Shown here: positions 51,581 to 60,865 of the stretch, in pieces
How positions within the stretch are numbered: the stretch's first letter is position 1
Layout of the letters: the number at the start of each line of letters is the position of its first letter
DNA from: Plasmodiophora brassicae
Taxonomy: Eukaryota > Endomyxa: Phytomyxea > Phytomyxea > Plasmodiophorida
Assembly (NCBI GenBank): GCA_036867785.1
Contig: CP145421.1
Location: 1,054,001-1,118,000 of the forward strand
Length of the DNA stretch: 64,000 bases
Direction: 5' to 3'
Made by a program: the position numbers and the translations under genes
The notes under the pieces: model-generated
The model's database searches: none
What the model saw: only the letters and a program-made list of their open reading frames with translations
What the model was told of the DNA's origin: nothing

Positions 51581-52630
51581 TTACCTACCATGACACGAGT
51601 CTTCAGCTCCCGCAGCGACGGCGACGGTGGCGACTTCTGGATGTGCTGCTGAAGTGTCGACGGATGCACCAGAAGGGAGCGGCCCAAGTCGGTCGGCGTG
51701 TTGCGCCGGCGCATGTGTCGGGTCAGCTGGTAGCGATATTTCGATTTCCATCAGAGACGATTTTGAACCACCTAACTCAAAATAAGCAGGTGAATATCGC
51801 GTTTGCCGGTGTCGATACCAACCGTCCCCGTCGTGTTCGTCGTTCATCGCGTCGCCAACGGCGGTCAGAGTCGCACCCGATCGGTCGGTCGTGTGCGACT
51901 TGACCACGCCCTTCGAATTCGGAGCGAAGTCATCAAACTCGATCAGCGGTGCAACATCGAAAGGTGTGGACTCAATCGACCGTTGCTCGTCTTCGGCAGG
52001 CATGTCGTTACGGTTTTCTGCTTCTCTCGGGTAGTCGTGTCTTGCGATCTCCACCGTCCATCGCCGACGATATAAGCCGATATCGGTTCCCGAAAACCTC
52101 ATGGGCGACGCGTTCGCCAAGAAGTCAGCGTACTCGATCACGAAGACGCCACAGTCGGTTCCATTGCTCTGCATAGGAAACCGACCGCCAGCACGACGAC
52201 AGGTCCATTCCACCTCGCATGGGTGGCCAGTCAGGTCCAGATACAAATCCAGCATGTACTGGATGACGTTGCGACCGAACTCAGTGCGAGGTGGTGTGTG
52301 CCTCAGCGAGTCGTACCACTCGACCAGGTGGAGCTTCGGTTGGACAACCATCAGGAACCAATGGTTAGCGTCACAGATCGGGAAAAATATGAGGTCATAG
52401 CCAAACACGGGCTCGTGGGCGAACCATCTGGCCCACGTTCTCACATTCGCGTAGGCGTACTTGCCATCCTGCATCATCTTCGCATACAACTGCGAGTCGA
52501 GCGCAAAGCAGGTCGGGTAGCGTCCAGGCATCGTTACGCGACGCATTTCGTCACGCTTGACGATCAGAGACAGGCATGCCATGATAACGGCATCGCTGAG
52601 CCAGCATTCGTCGCGAAGGCTCCGGATATC
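51581..52630 (-). CDS. Ulp1/SENP-type (C48) cysteine protease, unit B
   Basis: The domain opens with DIRSLRDECWLSDAVIMACL (from about 52630). Triad: His in ANHWFLMVV, Asp in EWYDSL, Gln and Cys in QSNGTDCGVFV, closer to the family consensus (DCGVF) than unit A. A polar C-terminal extension of about 130 residues follows; its end resembles the start of the unit A middle protein. The frame continues a little 5' of the domain but meets an acceptor-like CTTTAG, so an upstream exon (possibly within 52655-53250) is likely. It is the best candidate for an active protease in the window. Confidence 0.85.
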   Translation of the reverse strand, partial: DIRSLRDECWLSDAVIMACLSLIVKRDEMRRVTMPGRYPTCFALDSQLYAKMMQDGKYAYANVRTWARWFAHEPVFGYDLIFFPICDANHWFLMVVQPKLHLVEWYDSLRHTPPRTEFGRNVIQYMLDLYLDLTGHPCEVEWTCRRAGGRFPMQSNGTDCGVFVIEYADFLANASPMRFSGTDIGLYRRRWTVEIARHDYPREAENRNDMPAEDEQRSIESTPFDVAPLIEFDDFAPNSKGVVKSHTTDRSGATLTAVGDAMNDEHDGDGWYRHRQTRYSPAYFELGGSKSSLMEIEISLPADPTHAPAQHADRLGPLPSGASVDTSAAHPEVATVAVAAGAEDSCHGR

Positions 52631-52654
52631 CCCCTAAAGCAAAAGGCATTCGTG

Positions 52655-53285
52655 ACGAATCAGACTGATGTGCTGATGCGACTAGCTGATTGGTAAGCAT
52701 TGGCATGCATACAGGTTCGACGGCGACATTGCCGATTGTGTACGAGCGCCGTGTGGTATCGTTCCAGATCTGTTCGGCTGTGGCGTGAATGTCAGCAACG
52801 TCAGGAAGCTCGGTCTCGGCTTCTGGCTGTGACAGTGAAGGGGACTGCACACGCCGGTCACGGTCGTCCGAACTTGTAGGAGACGTCTCCGGTCGACGTG
52901 CATAATCTTCGTCGACAGATACATGTCAATATGGGGGACAAGAGGCCACCATCAGGCTTACTGTTCGAATTGCCATTAGGCGGCAGGATCGTTGAATTAC
53001 ACGCGACGTCTTCGTCGTCCTGGCCGGAACGAGCCTGACGAGGCTCCAGTATTGCGAAGTCGTGTCCTTGCCTACGGTCTTCAAGCAGAATGCGAGATAT
53101 AGCACTGAACGTCCTCTTGTCATCCTCAACGTATGGGTTCGAGTGACCGATGCAACTCCAGTAGTGCCGACGTTTCCGTGCTCGCCTTTTGATGGAACTC
53201 TGCAGTGGATCTGTATTGCCAAGCCGCCCCATGCCCTGTCGCTTCGATAACGATCTCGGTCAGCCGGCTTAGGCCGTTTCGACTA
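52655..53285 (-). other. Possible N-terminal exons of the unit B protease; unresolved
   Basis: Two - strand frames (52551-52850 and 52858-53232) have protein-like polar composition and point towards the protease domain, but they have no counterpart upstream of unit A, where homology stops at about 38163. They may be unique flank. I could not decide. Confidence 0.3.
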
Positions 53286-54099
53286 GCTCAAACCGTACCT
53301 TGCGACCGCCCATAGTAGCAAAGAATATTGCCCAACTGAGAGGTATGTGGGGCAGTACTCAGGTCAGTACGGGTAGAGAGTCTGTAACGAAGCGGTGCCA
53401 ATTGCAGATCGACTTTGGAAATGGACGAGGGCGGCAGATTTGCCCGGAGGCCGCAACGAAGGCCTCGCCCTCGTCTGCCGGAAATAGCCCGCGTCCGAGG
53501 GATCAATCCAGAATAGCGACCCAACCGTGTCGGTATTTCCAAAAATAGATTCCTGACACTATCGACAGCCTCGGAGTTTGGCGAAGGTCTACATTCTCGC
53601 GCGACCGTCGCAGAAGTCCGAAGCTGCCGGGAGGTCGGGTGGCGTTGACCACCACCGCGTTCGGGTTCAATTCCGATAGACGGGGGCTGCAATAATAAAG
53701 CGCCCGAAAAGTCCGAAGAGCTCCTGAGCGAAGACCAGTGATCGGATCATCCGGAAACCGACGTCAATCGTGTTGTGATTTAATTCGCGACTATCTCCTT
53801 CGAATCGGATCGAATTCGGATAGACGGGGGCTGCAATAATAAAGCGTCCGAAAAGTCCGAAGAGCTCCTGAATTGGGGGTCCATGCAGCCTGTCTGTTGC
53901 ATTTACACCTTTGCGCAGTTTTTCCCGGGGGGTCTAAAATTGGTTCCTCCAAAATCGCCGGTAGGAGCAGAGGCAGGGGGGGGGGTTGAACCCGTGTAGA
54001 GATCGCAACGCTGGTTGGTCGAAACAAACTGGCCCACCGGTGCTTGGTTCGTTTCTGTGACCTCCATTGTGCTCCTGTACGCGAATTTTTCCACGGCTG
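53286..54099. other. Flank with a direct repeat, no gene recognised
   Basis: A 56-60-bp segment at 53675-53733 is repeated at 53819-53877 (144 bp apart) with few changes; both contain GATAGACGGGGGCTGC and end in AAGAGCTCCTGA. A short G run is at about 53977-53985. No conserved frame was seen. Confidence 0.6.
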
Positions 54100-56420
54100 T
54101 CTGCCTTGGCGACCTCGCCTGCGCGCGTGCCTGCACTGCAGGTCGTCGAAATTTAGCTCCGTTCAATAGGAGCACACCGTGCCATCACTGGCGTACAACG
54201 ACCCTGGAGATCGTTCTGGCCGGTTCAGCCGTGGCGCCGACGTCGTCCAGGCCTGCGTGTCGACCACGACAGACCAGACTGAACAAGCGGCACACGCTGG
54301 TTGGGAATGGTATCGCGCCCGCAGAACATTTGATTGCGACAGGCTCGCGGCAAACGCTTCGCGTCGAGTGGCTCTGATGCGCCCAGGTATGCCCCCGGAC
54401 CATGTTGTAGTCGACGTGGTTGTCCTGCACGACGTCGTTCGGGAACGGGTGTCTTGCCGTGGTGGCGATGGTACATGTCCGGTACCAGGTCGATACGCAG
54501 CCATCGAATCAAGGTGGCGGACGGTCAGCACGAAGCAGGGGAGAACTCCGTGGAAGGCTGTCGTCGTCGGCGCGACCGACGACCCGATGACGCTGCCTGT
54601 CGTCAACGCTGCCCTAAGCAACGTCGTGCGCGGCCGCCCGACGTGGCATTCGTTCGGCATCGGAGGTCGTCGACGCCTTAACGATTCTGCCTGGCGTGCC
54701 TGGCCCGCCCCGACGTCGCCGCCGACAAACTGCTCGGGCCAATAGAGTCACTAAGACCACAGCACGTCCTGCGGGGCGTCTACTGACGCGCGCCAGATAC
54801 GTCTGCTGCGACGCCGGGCACCTGTACAACAGGTTTCAGTTGTCGCCTAATGCAGAGGTTCATAGATCTCTGACACTCTGGACAGGGGTCGCCTGCCGTC
54901 GCCGGACCCGCATGAGCACCTGCAGCGACCAGTCGTCCTGCCAATGAGTCTGCTCTGCTGCGACGTGTTGGCCCAATAACCTGTTGAATCGACTTACATC
55001 CCTGGCATTCTGGCTTACATCGGCGATGCTGGTTTTCGCCGCTGATGCCGCCATGATTGTGGCGCTGGTCCACTGTTGTCATGTAAGCCAGGTCCTGTCC
55101 TGGTTGAACTTCAGTGTCTGCGTCTTTCTAATGCTGGTCGACAGTCGTCGCGTAATCCAGTTTCTGTCCTGGTCGACCTTCAGGTGACTGCGATCTGCTT
55201 GAACCATTTCATTCTGATACGCCACCCGTCGTTTCCCGCTTTTGAACGGTTCTGCTTCTATTCCAGCACACGCCGTGGAGTCGCTCGTCGCCACACGACG
55301 CTGTGTCACTTCACGTATGTTAGTCGTCCATCGCTTTCGCGGCACGTATCTGACCACTTCTGCAGGATTGTCGCGCGTTTAAGCCGTCGTCGTGCCTCTA
55401 GTTGCGCCACGTCTGCTATCTGGCCCGGCTGATCAACGGCATCGTGCCGTCAGTTGCATGGCACATACCGAGCCTACCCGCCGAGTGACTCCGGCCGCCG
55501 TCCTAAATGTTGTTCTTGACACGTCTGGCGACCCGGCGTGCTCGTGCGCTGATGTCGCCGCCGTCCAGCGCGCGCGCTGATCCCCGGAGCGACAACAACC
55601 ACAACACATCCTGCTGGGCGCCTTACAACAGCAAGCCGCATACATTAGTGCGAACGCGCTGCACCTACATAACAGGTACGTTTCTTCGCGTAACGCACAG
55701 AGCCAGGCCCTCTAATTCGTGCTGGGCAGGGCACGCCTGCCGTCGCCTGCTGTCTCCCGTTCAGCATGAGCACCTGCAAGGCAGGACAACGTCATGTCGA
55801 CCTGCTCGTCAACTGCAGCGGCGCGCCGGTCGTTGCAATCGGTCGCGCGCGCTCGTGTTTGGCGGGGCGATCAAGCAAGGGCGTCGCCGAGGTCCCCGTC
55901 CGCATGGCAAGCGGCACCTGCGTGCCGTGCAAGACGTCCATCTGGGCGTCGGAGCCCACCGCGCCTGCCTGGCGTCCGGCCGTCGTCGGGCGTACTCCCT
56001 CAACGAGATTGTCCTGGCGTCTGGCGCCACGACGCGTCGTCAGCCCTGCCAGGCATACGGCCACATCCAGATCCGCTCAATACAAACAGACCATGTCAAC
56101 ACGTGGGTATGACGTCACTGGAGATCGGCTTGGCGTCAGGCGTCACAGAACGGCAGCGTTCCGTGCCACTGGTGAAGTAGGAGGCGCTGGTCGACGCTCG
56201 AGAGCTGCGGGATCGCCCTGGCCGCCCGTCGATGGCCCGTTACCTTCCCTGCTTTCGTATCCTCACAAGCTGAGCCCTTCAAAGCAAGCAGACCAGATTG
56301 AAACGCTGGGGTCCTGCTGAGTCGTTCCTGTCCAGGTCGACCTTCAGGTGATTGCAAGCTGCTTCAACCATTGCCGTCCGTCGTCATTCGCGTTACGGGC
56401 AACCGTTCGCTGTTGCGCGT
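54100..56420 (+). repeat. R1 dispersed repeat, copy 10 (long block)
   Basis: Landmarks in the same order as in copy 2: start box near 54545, CTGCCTGTCGTCAACGC near 54595, CACGTCCTGCGGGGCG near 54764, AACCTGTTGAATCGAC near 54978, GGTCGACCTTCAGGTGACTG near 55170, CACATCCTGCTGGGCGCC near 55605, TAACAGGTACG near 55671 and CTCAATACAAACAGACC near 56077. Together with copy 2 it shows that the unit has a left and a right half that share boxes. Confidence 0.55.
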
Positions 56421-56578
56421 ATGCTCGAGGACACGTCAGTTCATCCGATGCCTGTCGAGTCGCCCGACCGCCTCCGGCTGTGAAAAGGCATCGTAGTGCG
56501 ATGCATGTGGACGGGGATCATTGCGGGCGATATCGGCGCCCCATATCTGGTATATTCCGTGTAAGAGATGATTGGCAG

Positions 56579-57055
56579 TTAGTTGTCAGCGACACCGCCA
56601 CCTCCTTCATCTGGTCCATCGTCGCCTTCAGCACTTAGCCGTAAGGCAAGTGATTCCACGAGTTCCCGGGCGTGGTCGTCGTTTGGGTTGACATCCAGGT
56701 ACCTGGAGAGGTAGAACCGTGCCTGGCGCACCTCGATATCTGACCATTCCCGTTGGGCGTCCGTGCTGACAGTTCTGATCCATGGGAACCGGCGGTCGAA
56801 CCGGGCCCACGTCGAATACGCGAAATCAACGTCGCCACCGCTTGTCGATGTCGACTGGGACTTGCCACTCGATGAAGATGACGATGCTGACGAGGATGGC
56901 GTCAATGGCAACGACGACGACAATGCGCGATCTTGGCCGCCAGGTTCGTGCCTCGGGCGTTTGTTGGGTCGGGACGGCGAGCCTGGACACGAGTGCGATG
57001 ATGGCAACGGGGACCCTTGCCGGTCGTGCGGCCGCTGCTGTTCCGGATGCCGCAT
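56579..57055 (-). CDS. Small unrecognised frame after the unit D USP-like gene (158 aa)
   Basis: Ser-rich and basic N-terminal part, then a compact segment rich in W, F, R and Y (STWARFDRRFPWIRTVS) and an acidic Gly-rich end. It may be the last exon of the USP-like gene or a separate gene of the divergent unit. Units A and B have no counterpart, and the 5' limit of the frame is uncertain. Confidence 0.35.
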   Translation of the reverse strand: MRHPEQQRPHDRQGSPLPSSHSCPGSPSRPNKRPRHEPGGQDRALSSSLPLTPSSSASSSSSSGKSQSTSTSGGDVDFAYSTWARFDRRFPWIRTVSTDAQREWSDIEVRQARFYLSRYLDVNPNDDHARELVESLALRLSAEGDDGPDEGGGGVADN

Positions 57056-58615
57056 CTGTAGATCTGCACGTTTGCAACGAAACAGCGATCAGCATGGATG
57101 GAGCGCGACATCAAACCAACACACGTACGGTTATTGTTCCTCGACGAATGCACCCCGGCCTCGTAGTCGTAGAAGGCAGCGAGTACCTGCGCCCCAGGAC
57201 GCTGCAGGTACTCGGCGACGCCGTCTTGGTCGATGCTGGAAATGGTGGTGTCCTGGCAGACAAAGTACTGCATGGAAGGCGTAGAATACATCGTGTCCGG
57301 GTTAAGAGCGATCGCGATGTCGACCAGGTCGCCCGTTCCAGACGGCGCTCGCAGCGCCAGACCAGCTAGCCGCATCATGGATTCACCGAGTACGAATCGG
57401 ATCGGGCATTCAATCTGAAAAGAATACGTCGGGGAAGTCAGTCTGAGTTTGCCGCTGCCTCATCCGGCGCCGCTTACCGTGACATCCGGATCGCCCTCCC
57501 AGTCCAGACCAGCGACGACGTTTCCGCTCGACCGTCGTCCCAATTCACTTGTGAACGTCCGCGCCACAATATGGCGGGTCGTACTGGAGCAGGACGCGCA
57601 CGTCAGATCCGCCTCGTCGTGAGGCAGTCGGCCCAGAAGCGTCTGGATTTTGACACTAGCGGGCTTAGGACCCAGAACGTTCAACCTCACCATGACGTAG
57701 GGTACACCCTGTCGCCTCTCCGTCCTCAAACCTTTGCACGACTTGCACGTCCAGACGCACACGTGGTCAAACGTCATGACCCGCTTCAACAGCGACCACA
57801 ACGGTGACTGCTGTCTGCCGTCTGTTTCCGCGAGATCGATGCTTTGGAGGCGAGACAAGATTTCGCCCAGCAAGAGCGCCGGGTGCGCAGCGACTTCTGC
57901 GAAGTGACCCAGCACGAGCTGCAACGTCGACGTCGCGTGTGACGGATTCATGTTGACGTCCCGCACGAGTTCGGCAAGTGGCTCCAGCCACTCGGCAGAC
58001 ATGTAAGCCCTGACCTGTTGAACGGCGCGGACGTAGTCGTTAACGAGAAACTTCGAAGAGCGGAGCACCTGAACTGCGGCAAAGGCCCACCCTAGACCTG
58101 CAGTGGCAGGCGCAAAGCCAGAGCGGGGCAGCCGAACAGGAGACACCGGTGGAACTAAGCTCTAAACGATAACCATTTGCGGTCAGTTCACCGTCTCATG
58201 TCGAGTGTTGCCCTAAAGCAGTGACAGACCTGGCGAGTGTTCGCAGTAGCAGCAGTCGGGCGCTTGGTCATTCGGGCAGGAGATGCATCAGACCTGGACC
58301 GCGCCCTGCCTCGAGTGGAACATCCGCGCGACGCCTTGCTGGCTCGTGTCGACGACGTCCGCCCTTGCCGACCAACCGCAGACCTGGACCGCGCCCTGCC
58401 TCGAGTGGAACCTGCGCGCGACCCCTTGCTCGCTCGTGTCGACGACGTCCGACCTTGCCGGGCACTGGCCGCAGTCTCCGACGGCAATCGGCGCCGCCGA
58501 CTCGATCTTGCAGCATTGCCGTCATTATCATCATTGTCAACGTCGGCAGCGTGCCCCGGCTGCCACTCCCCGTCGGACTCGTCGACTTCTTCCTCGACCG
58601 GCTGACTTGCCGGGC
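56902..58615 (-). CDS. Divergent USP-like protein, unit D (several exons)
   Basis: Occupies the position of the USP gene relative to the giant gene. An acidic then Arg/Ser-rich N-terminal segment (58615-58188, with an in-frame 90-bp duplication) is followed by a core (58146-57460) with two CxxC pairs (CKSCKG, CASCSS) typical of USP zinc knuckles, and a C-terminal frame (about 57400-57080) whose YFVCQDTTISSI and YLQRPGAQVLAAFYDY resemble the end of a USP domain. The catalytic Cys and His boxes are not recognisable, so it may be an inactive relative. The frames are separate and probably joined by introns; the joins are unresolved. Confidence 0.5.
58291..58470. repeat. In-frame tandem duplication, 2 x 90 bp
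   Basis: 58291-58380 and 58381-58470 are near-identical. On the - strand each encodes a 30-residue Arg/Ser-rich unit (GRTSSTRASK, GRARSRS) of the USP-like protein of unit D. Confidence 0.85.
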
Positions 58616-58627
58616 GCCTCTATATCA

Positions 58628-60865
58628 TTAGAGGTGATCATGGGTAGTACTAAGCATGCGGTCCTGTGGTGATCGATGACGTACCTGCACAGGATGATCA
58701 TTGGGAGCGCGGACTGCAGGGCCAACAGCACCCGCGACAGCGTATATGACCTGTGTGCGCCGTCGGACACACTCGACATACGCCTGGACCAGCTCCCTGA
58801 CGTCCTCCTCCACGTTAGCGGTATCATTGGACTCGTACAGCTTCACCATTGCCAACCACGCCCGCCAGAACATATCCCGGGCGTAGGCGTTGCCGAACTC
58901 GATTTCTTCCAGCCTGCCGTTGACGCAAGCGAGATGCTGATTGCGCAACCTGAACGAACGTGTCGCCTGCCACACGTCCCACCTTGCTGAGGACCCGTCA
59001 CCGAAGACCAGATAAAACTCTTCGACTGGCAACACCAGGTCGTTCTCATTGGAATATGATCCCTCGCGAGCGGAGCCAATATATACAACGGTGTCGTTGC
59101 CCAGATACCGTGCATGGCAGAGCATCTGCTGGAGGCGCTCAGGCGGCGATAGGTGCCCGATCAGTCGGCCCAGGATGGTCTGCGGCGTGATATCGCCCAG
59201 CTCCTTCTTCAGCGCCGCATGACAATGCGAACGAAGTGCCTGCCCATTTCGCTGGCCGAGCAGCACAGTGTCGAACGTCGGTCTTTGGTACAGGACCGAG
59301 CAGTGCGGGTCTGTATACATCGACTGCCAGTCGACGACGCGGTTTTTTCTGGCTTCGAACGTCGCATGCTTGGCATGATTAACCGCCTGGATGGCGGTCA
59401 ACATGTTAAAGATGAGGTTGACGTTCTTCCGACCTGTCACGGTGCCGGGGAGAGGCATTGGGAGGAACATTTTTGTGGCGACCTCTTGGAGTGATCCGGG
59501 CACGTCATTGTGCGGAGACTTCAGGTCCTGAATCGCCGGGAATCTGTCCGACTGGAGAGGGACGATCGCGTCCGGCGGTATCAGTGGCGGAATGCATACC
59601 ACAATGGCGCGCAGCATGGCGACAACAGCGCCGTTGGAGAAGCGACCGCTGGCCGCCTGCTGGCGCTCCAGCTGACGGCGGTCCAGCTGATCCGGGTTCA
59701 AGCATAGGTTGGCAAATTCGACGGTGACACTGGGCGGCCTATCGACCAGGACGAAGAACGGGCGAGTCACTCGCCCATGCCTGGTCAGCTTCAGCGAGAC
59801 GTGGACAGGGTTTCCGGCGACCCACTGCTGGTCGATCAGCTGAATCATCTTCAGCGCGATCTCGACTCTTGACGCGTTCTTCTGGACACTGCAAAGGTCG
59901 TTGAGCAAAGAACCGTGTGCCGTGCGCTCGGCAGCGCCCGACGTCCACCTCGTCGCAAACCAGACAGCAAACGGAACTGGTTCAGCCGTCTGCGCCGTCG
60001 CTGGCAGGTCGGCTCCATCAGCTCCGAGTTTGCCCAGGTGCTCTCGACTCGGCAAGAAGGCAGCGAAGTTGTAGTCGGCGGGGTCGTTCAGGCCAGGACG
60101 CGCATGGCGATGTTGGACGCTACGATCGAGGACGCCCAGCTGTCGGAGACGGTCGTACGTGTTGGCCTCTTCGGCCAGCAGAAGGTTCTTCGCCATGAGA
60201 TGTGCCGTCAGCGCGCTGTTGACGAGCTCTCGCAGACTGACATGGACGAGCCTGATAACCGCGGCAAGACTGTGAAGGCGTCCGCGGCAGCCGAGCTCTA
60301 GCACCAGAGCCATGACGTCCAGGGCCTCGTTGCGCCCGATAAAGGATGGTCGTCCACCGACGCACGCCAGGCGGAGCATGTCGATGACGTCAGGGTCGAA
60401 CCAGTACCTGCCAAAGGCACTGCAATGGCGCAAGTAGTTGAACCTGTTGCGCTCGCAGAGCCAGGGGCCGAGGACCGATGCCGGTGTCATCGTATGGTAA
60501 AATCGGTTCGGGTTGATGGAGGATGAATCAAAAAGCGCATTAAGCGCGTCCTGGCCGATCATCACCACCAGCGTCTGGAAGCGTTGGAGGCACATCATAT
60601 TGAGGCTACGGACGCCTGGGGCGATGTCGCGCCGCATCGCATCCAGCATCAGCCGCGGGAACGGCCGGTACATGTAATTAAAACAAGCAGGAACCAAATC
60701 CGTAGGGCAAAGGGTAGAGCGCAGGGGGCTCCAAATATAGCGCTTCGCGGCGAGGCATGTGCTGCTGCTGGCCGCCAGCCGACCGTTTGCCAGCTTGCAT
60801 GTGGTATCGGCGGGTCGTGTTCCCGGCCCAGGCTGGCCAGCCGGGCCAAATTGGCATGGCAACAA
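58628..60865 (-). CDS. Giant-protein homologue, divergent and N-terminally short (unit D)
   Basis: An open frame of 745 residues. From about residue 69 (FPRLMLDAMRRDI) it aligns with the C-terminal half of the unit A and B giant proteins: INPNRFYHTMTPASVLGPW corresponds to INPGRFYHRATPDSNVGPW of B, and later blocks (NLLLAEEANTYDRL, HARPGLND) match in order. Similarity is much lower than between A and B, so this is another lineage. Sequence before about 60665 is unrelated to the N-terminal half of A and B, and the frame limit has no ATG: a partial copy, or a gene whose first half lies in unrecognised exons. Confidence 0.65.
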   Translation of the reverse strand: MLPCQFGPAGQPGPGTRPADTTCKLANGRLAASSSTCLAAKRYIWSPLRSTLCPTDLVPACFNYMYRPFPRLMLDAMRRDIAPGVRSLNMMCLQRFQTLVVMIGQDALNALFDSSSINPNRFYHTMTPASVLGPWLCERNRFNYLRHCSAFGRYWFDPDVIDMLRLACVGGRPSFIGRNEALDVMALVLELGCRGRLHSLAAVIRLVHVSLRELVNSALTAHLMAKNLLLAEEANTYDRLRQLGVLDRSVQHRHARPGLNDPADYNFAAFLPSREHLGKLGADGADLPATAQTAEPVPFAVWFATRWTSGAAERTAHGSLLNDLCSVQKNASRVEIALKMIQLIDQQWVAGNPVHVSLKLTRHGRVTRPFFVLVDRPPSVTVEFANLCLNPDQLDRRQLERQQAASGRFSNGAVVAMLRAIVVCIPPLIPPDAIVPLQSDRFPAIQDLKSPHNDVPGSLQEVATKMFLPMPLPGTVTGRKNVNLIFNMLTAIQAVNHAKHATFEARKNRVVDWQSMYTDPHCSVLYQRPTFDTVLLGQRNGQALRSHCHAALKKELGDITPQTILGRLIGHLSPPERLQQMLCHARYLGNDTVVYIGSAREGSYSNENDLVLPVEEFYLVFGDGSSARWDVWQATRSFRLRNQHLACVNGRLEEIEFGNAYARDMFWRAWLAMVKLYESNDTANVEEDVRELVQAYVECVRRRTQVIYAVAGAVGPAVRAPNDHPVQVRHRSPQDRMLSTTHDHL

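Noticed and set aside
30183-52630. Polinton/Maverick or virus-like element as explanation of the four-gene unit
   Set aside because: A Ulp1-like protease fits, but I see no DNA polymerase B, packaging ATPase, capsid or retroviral-type integrase. I therefore leave the class open.
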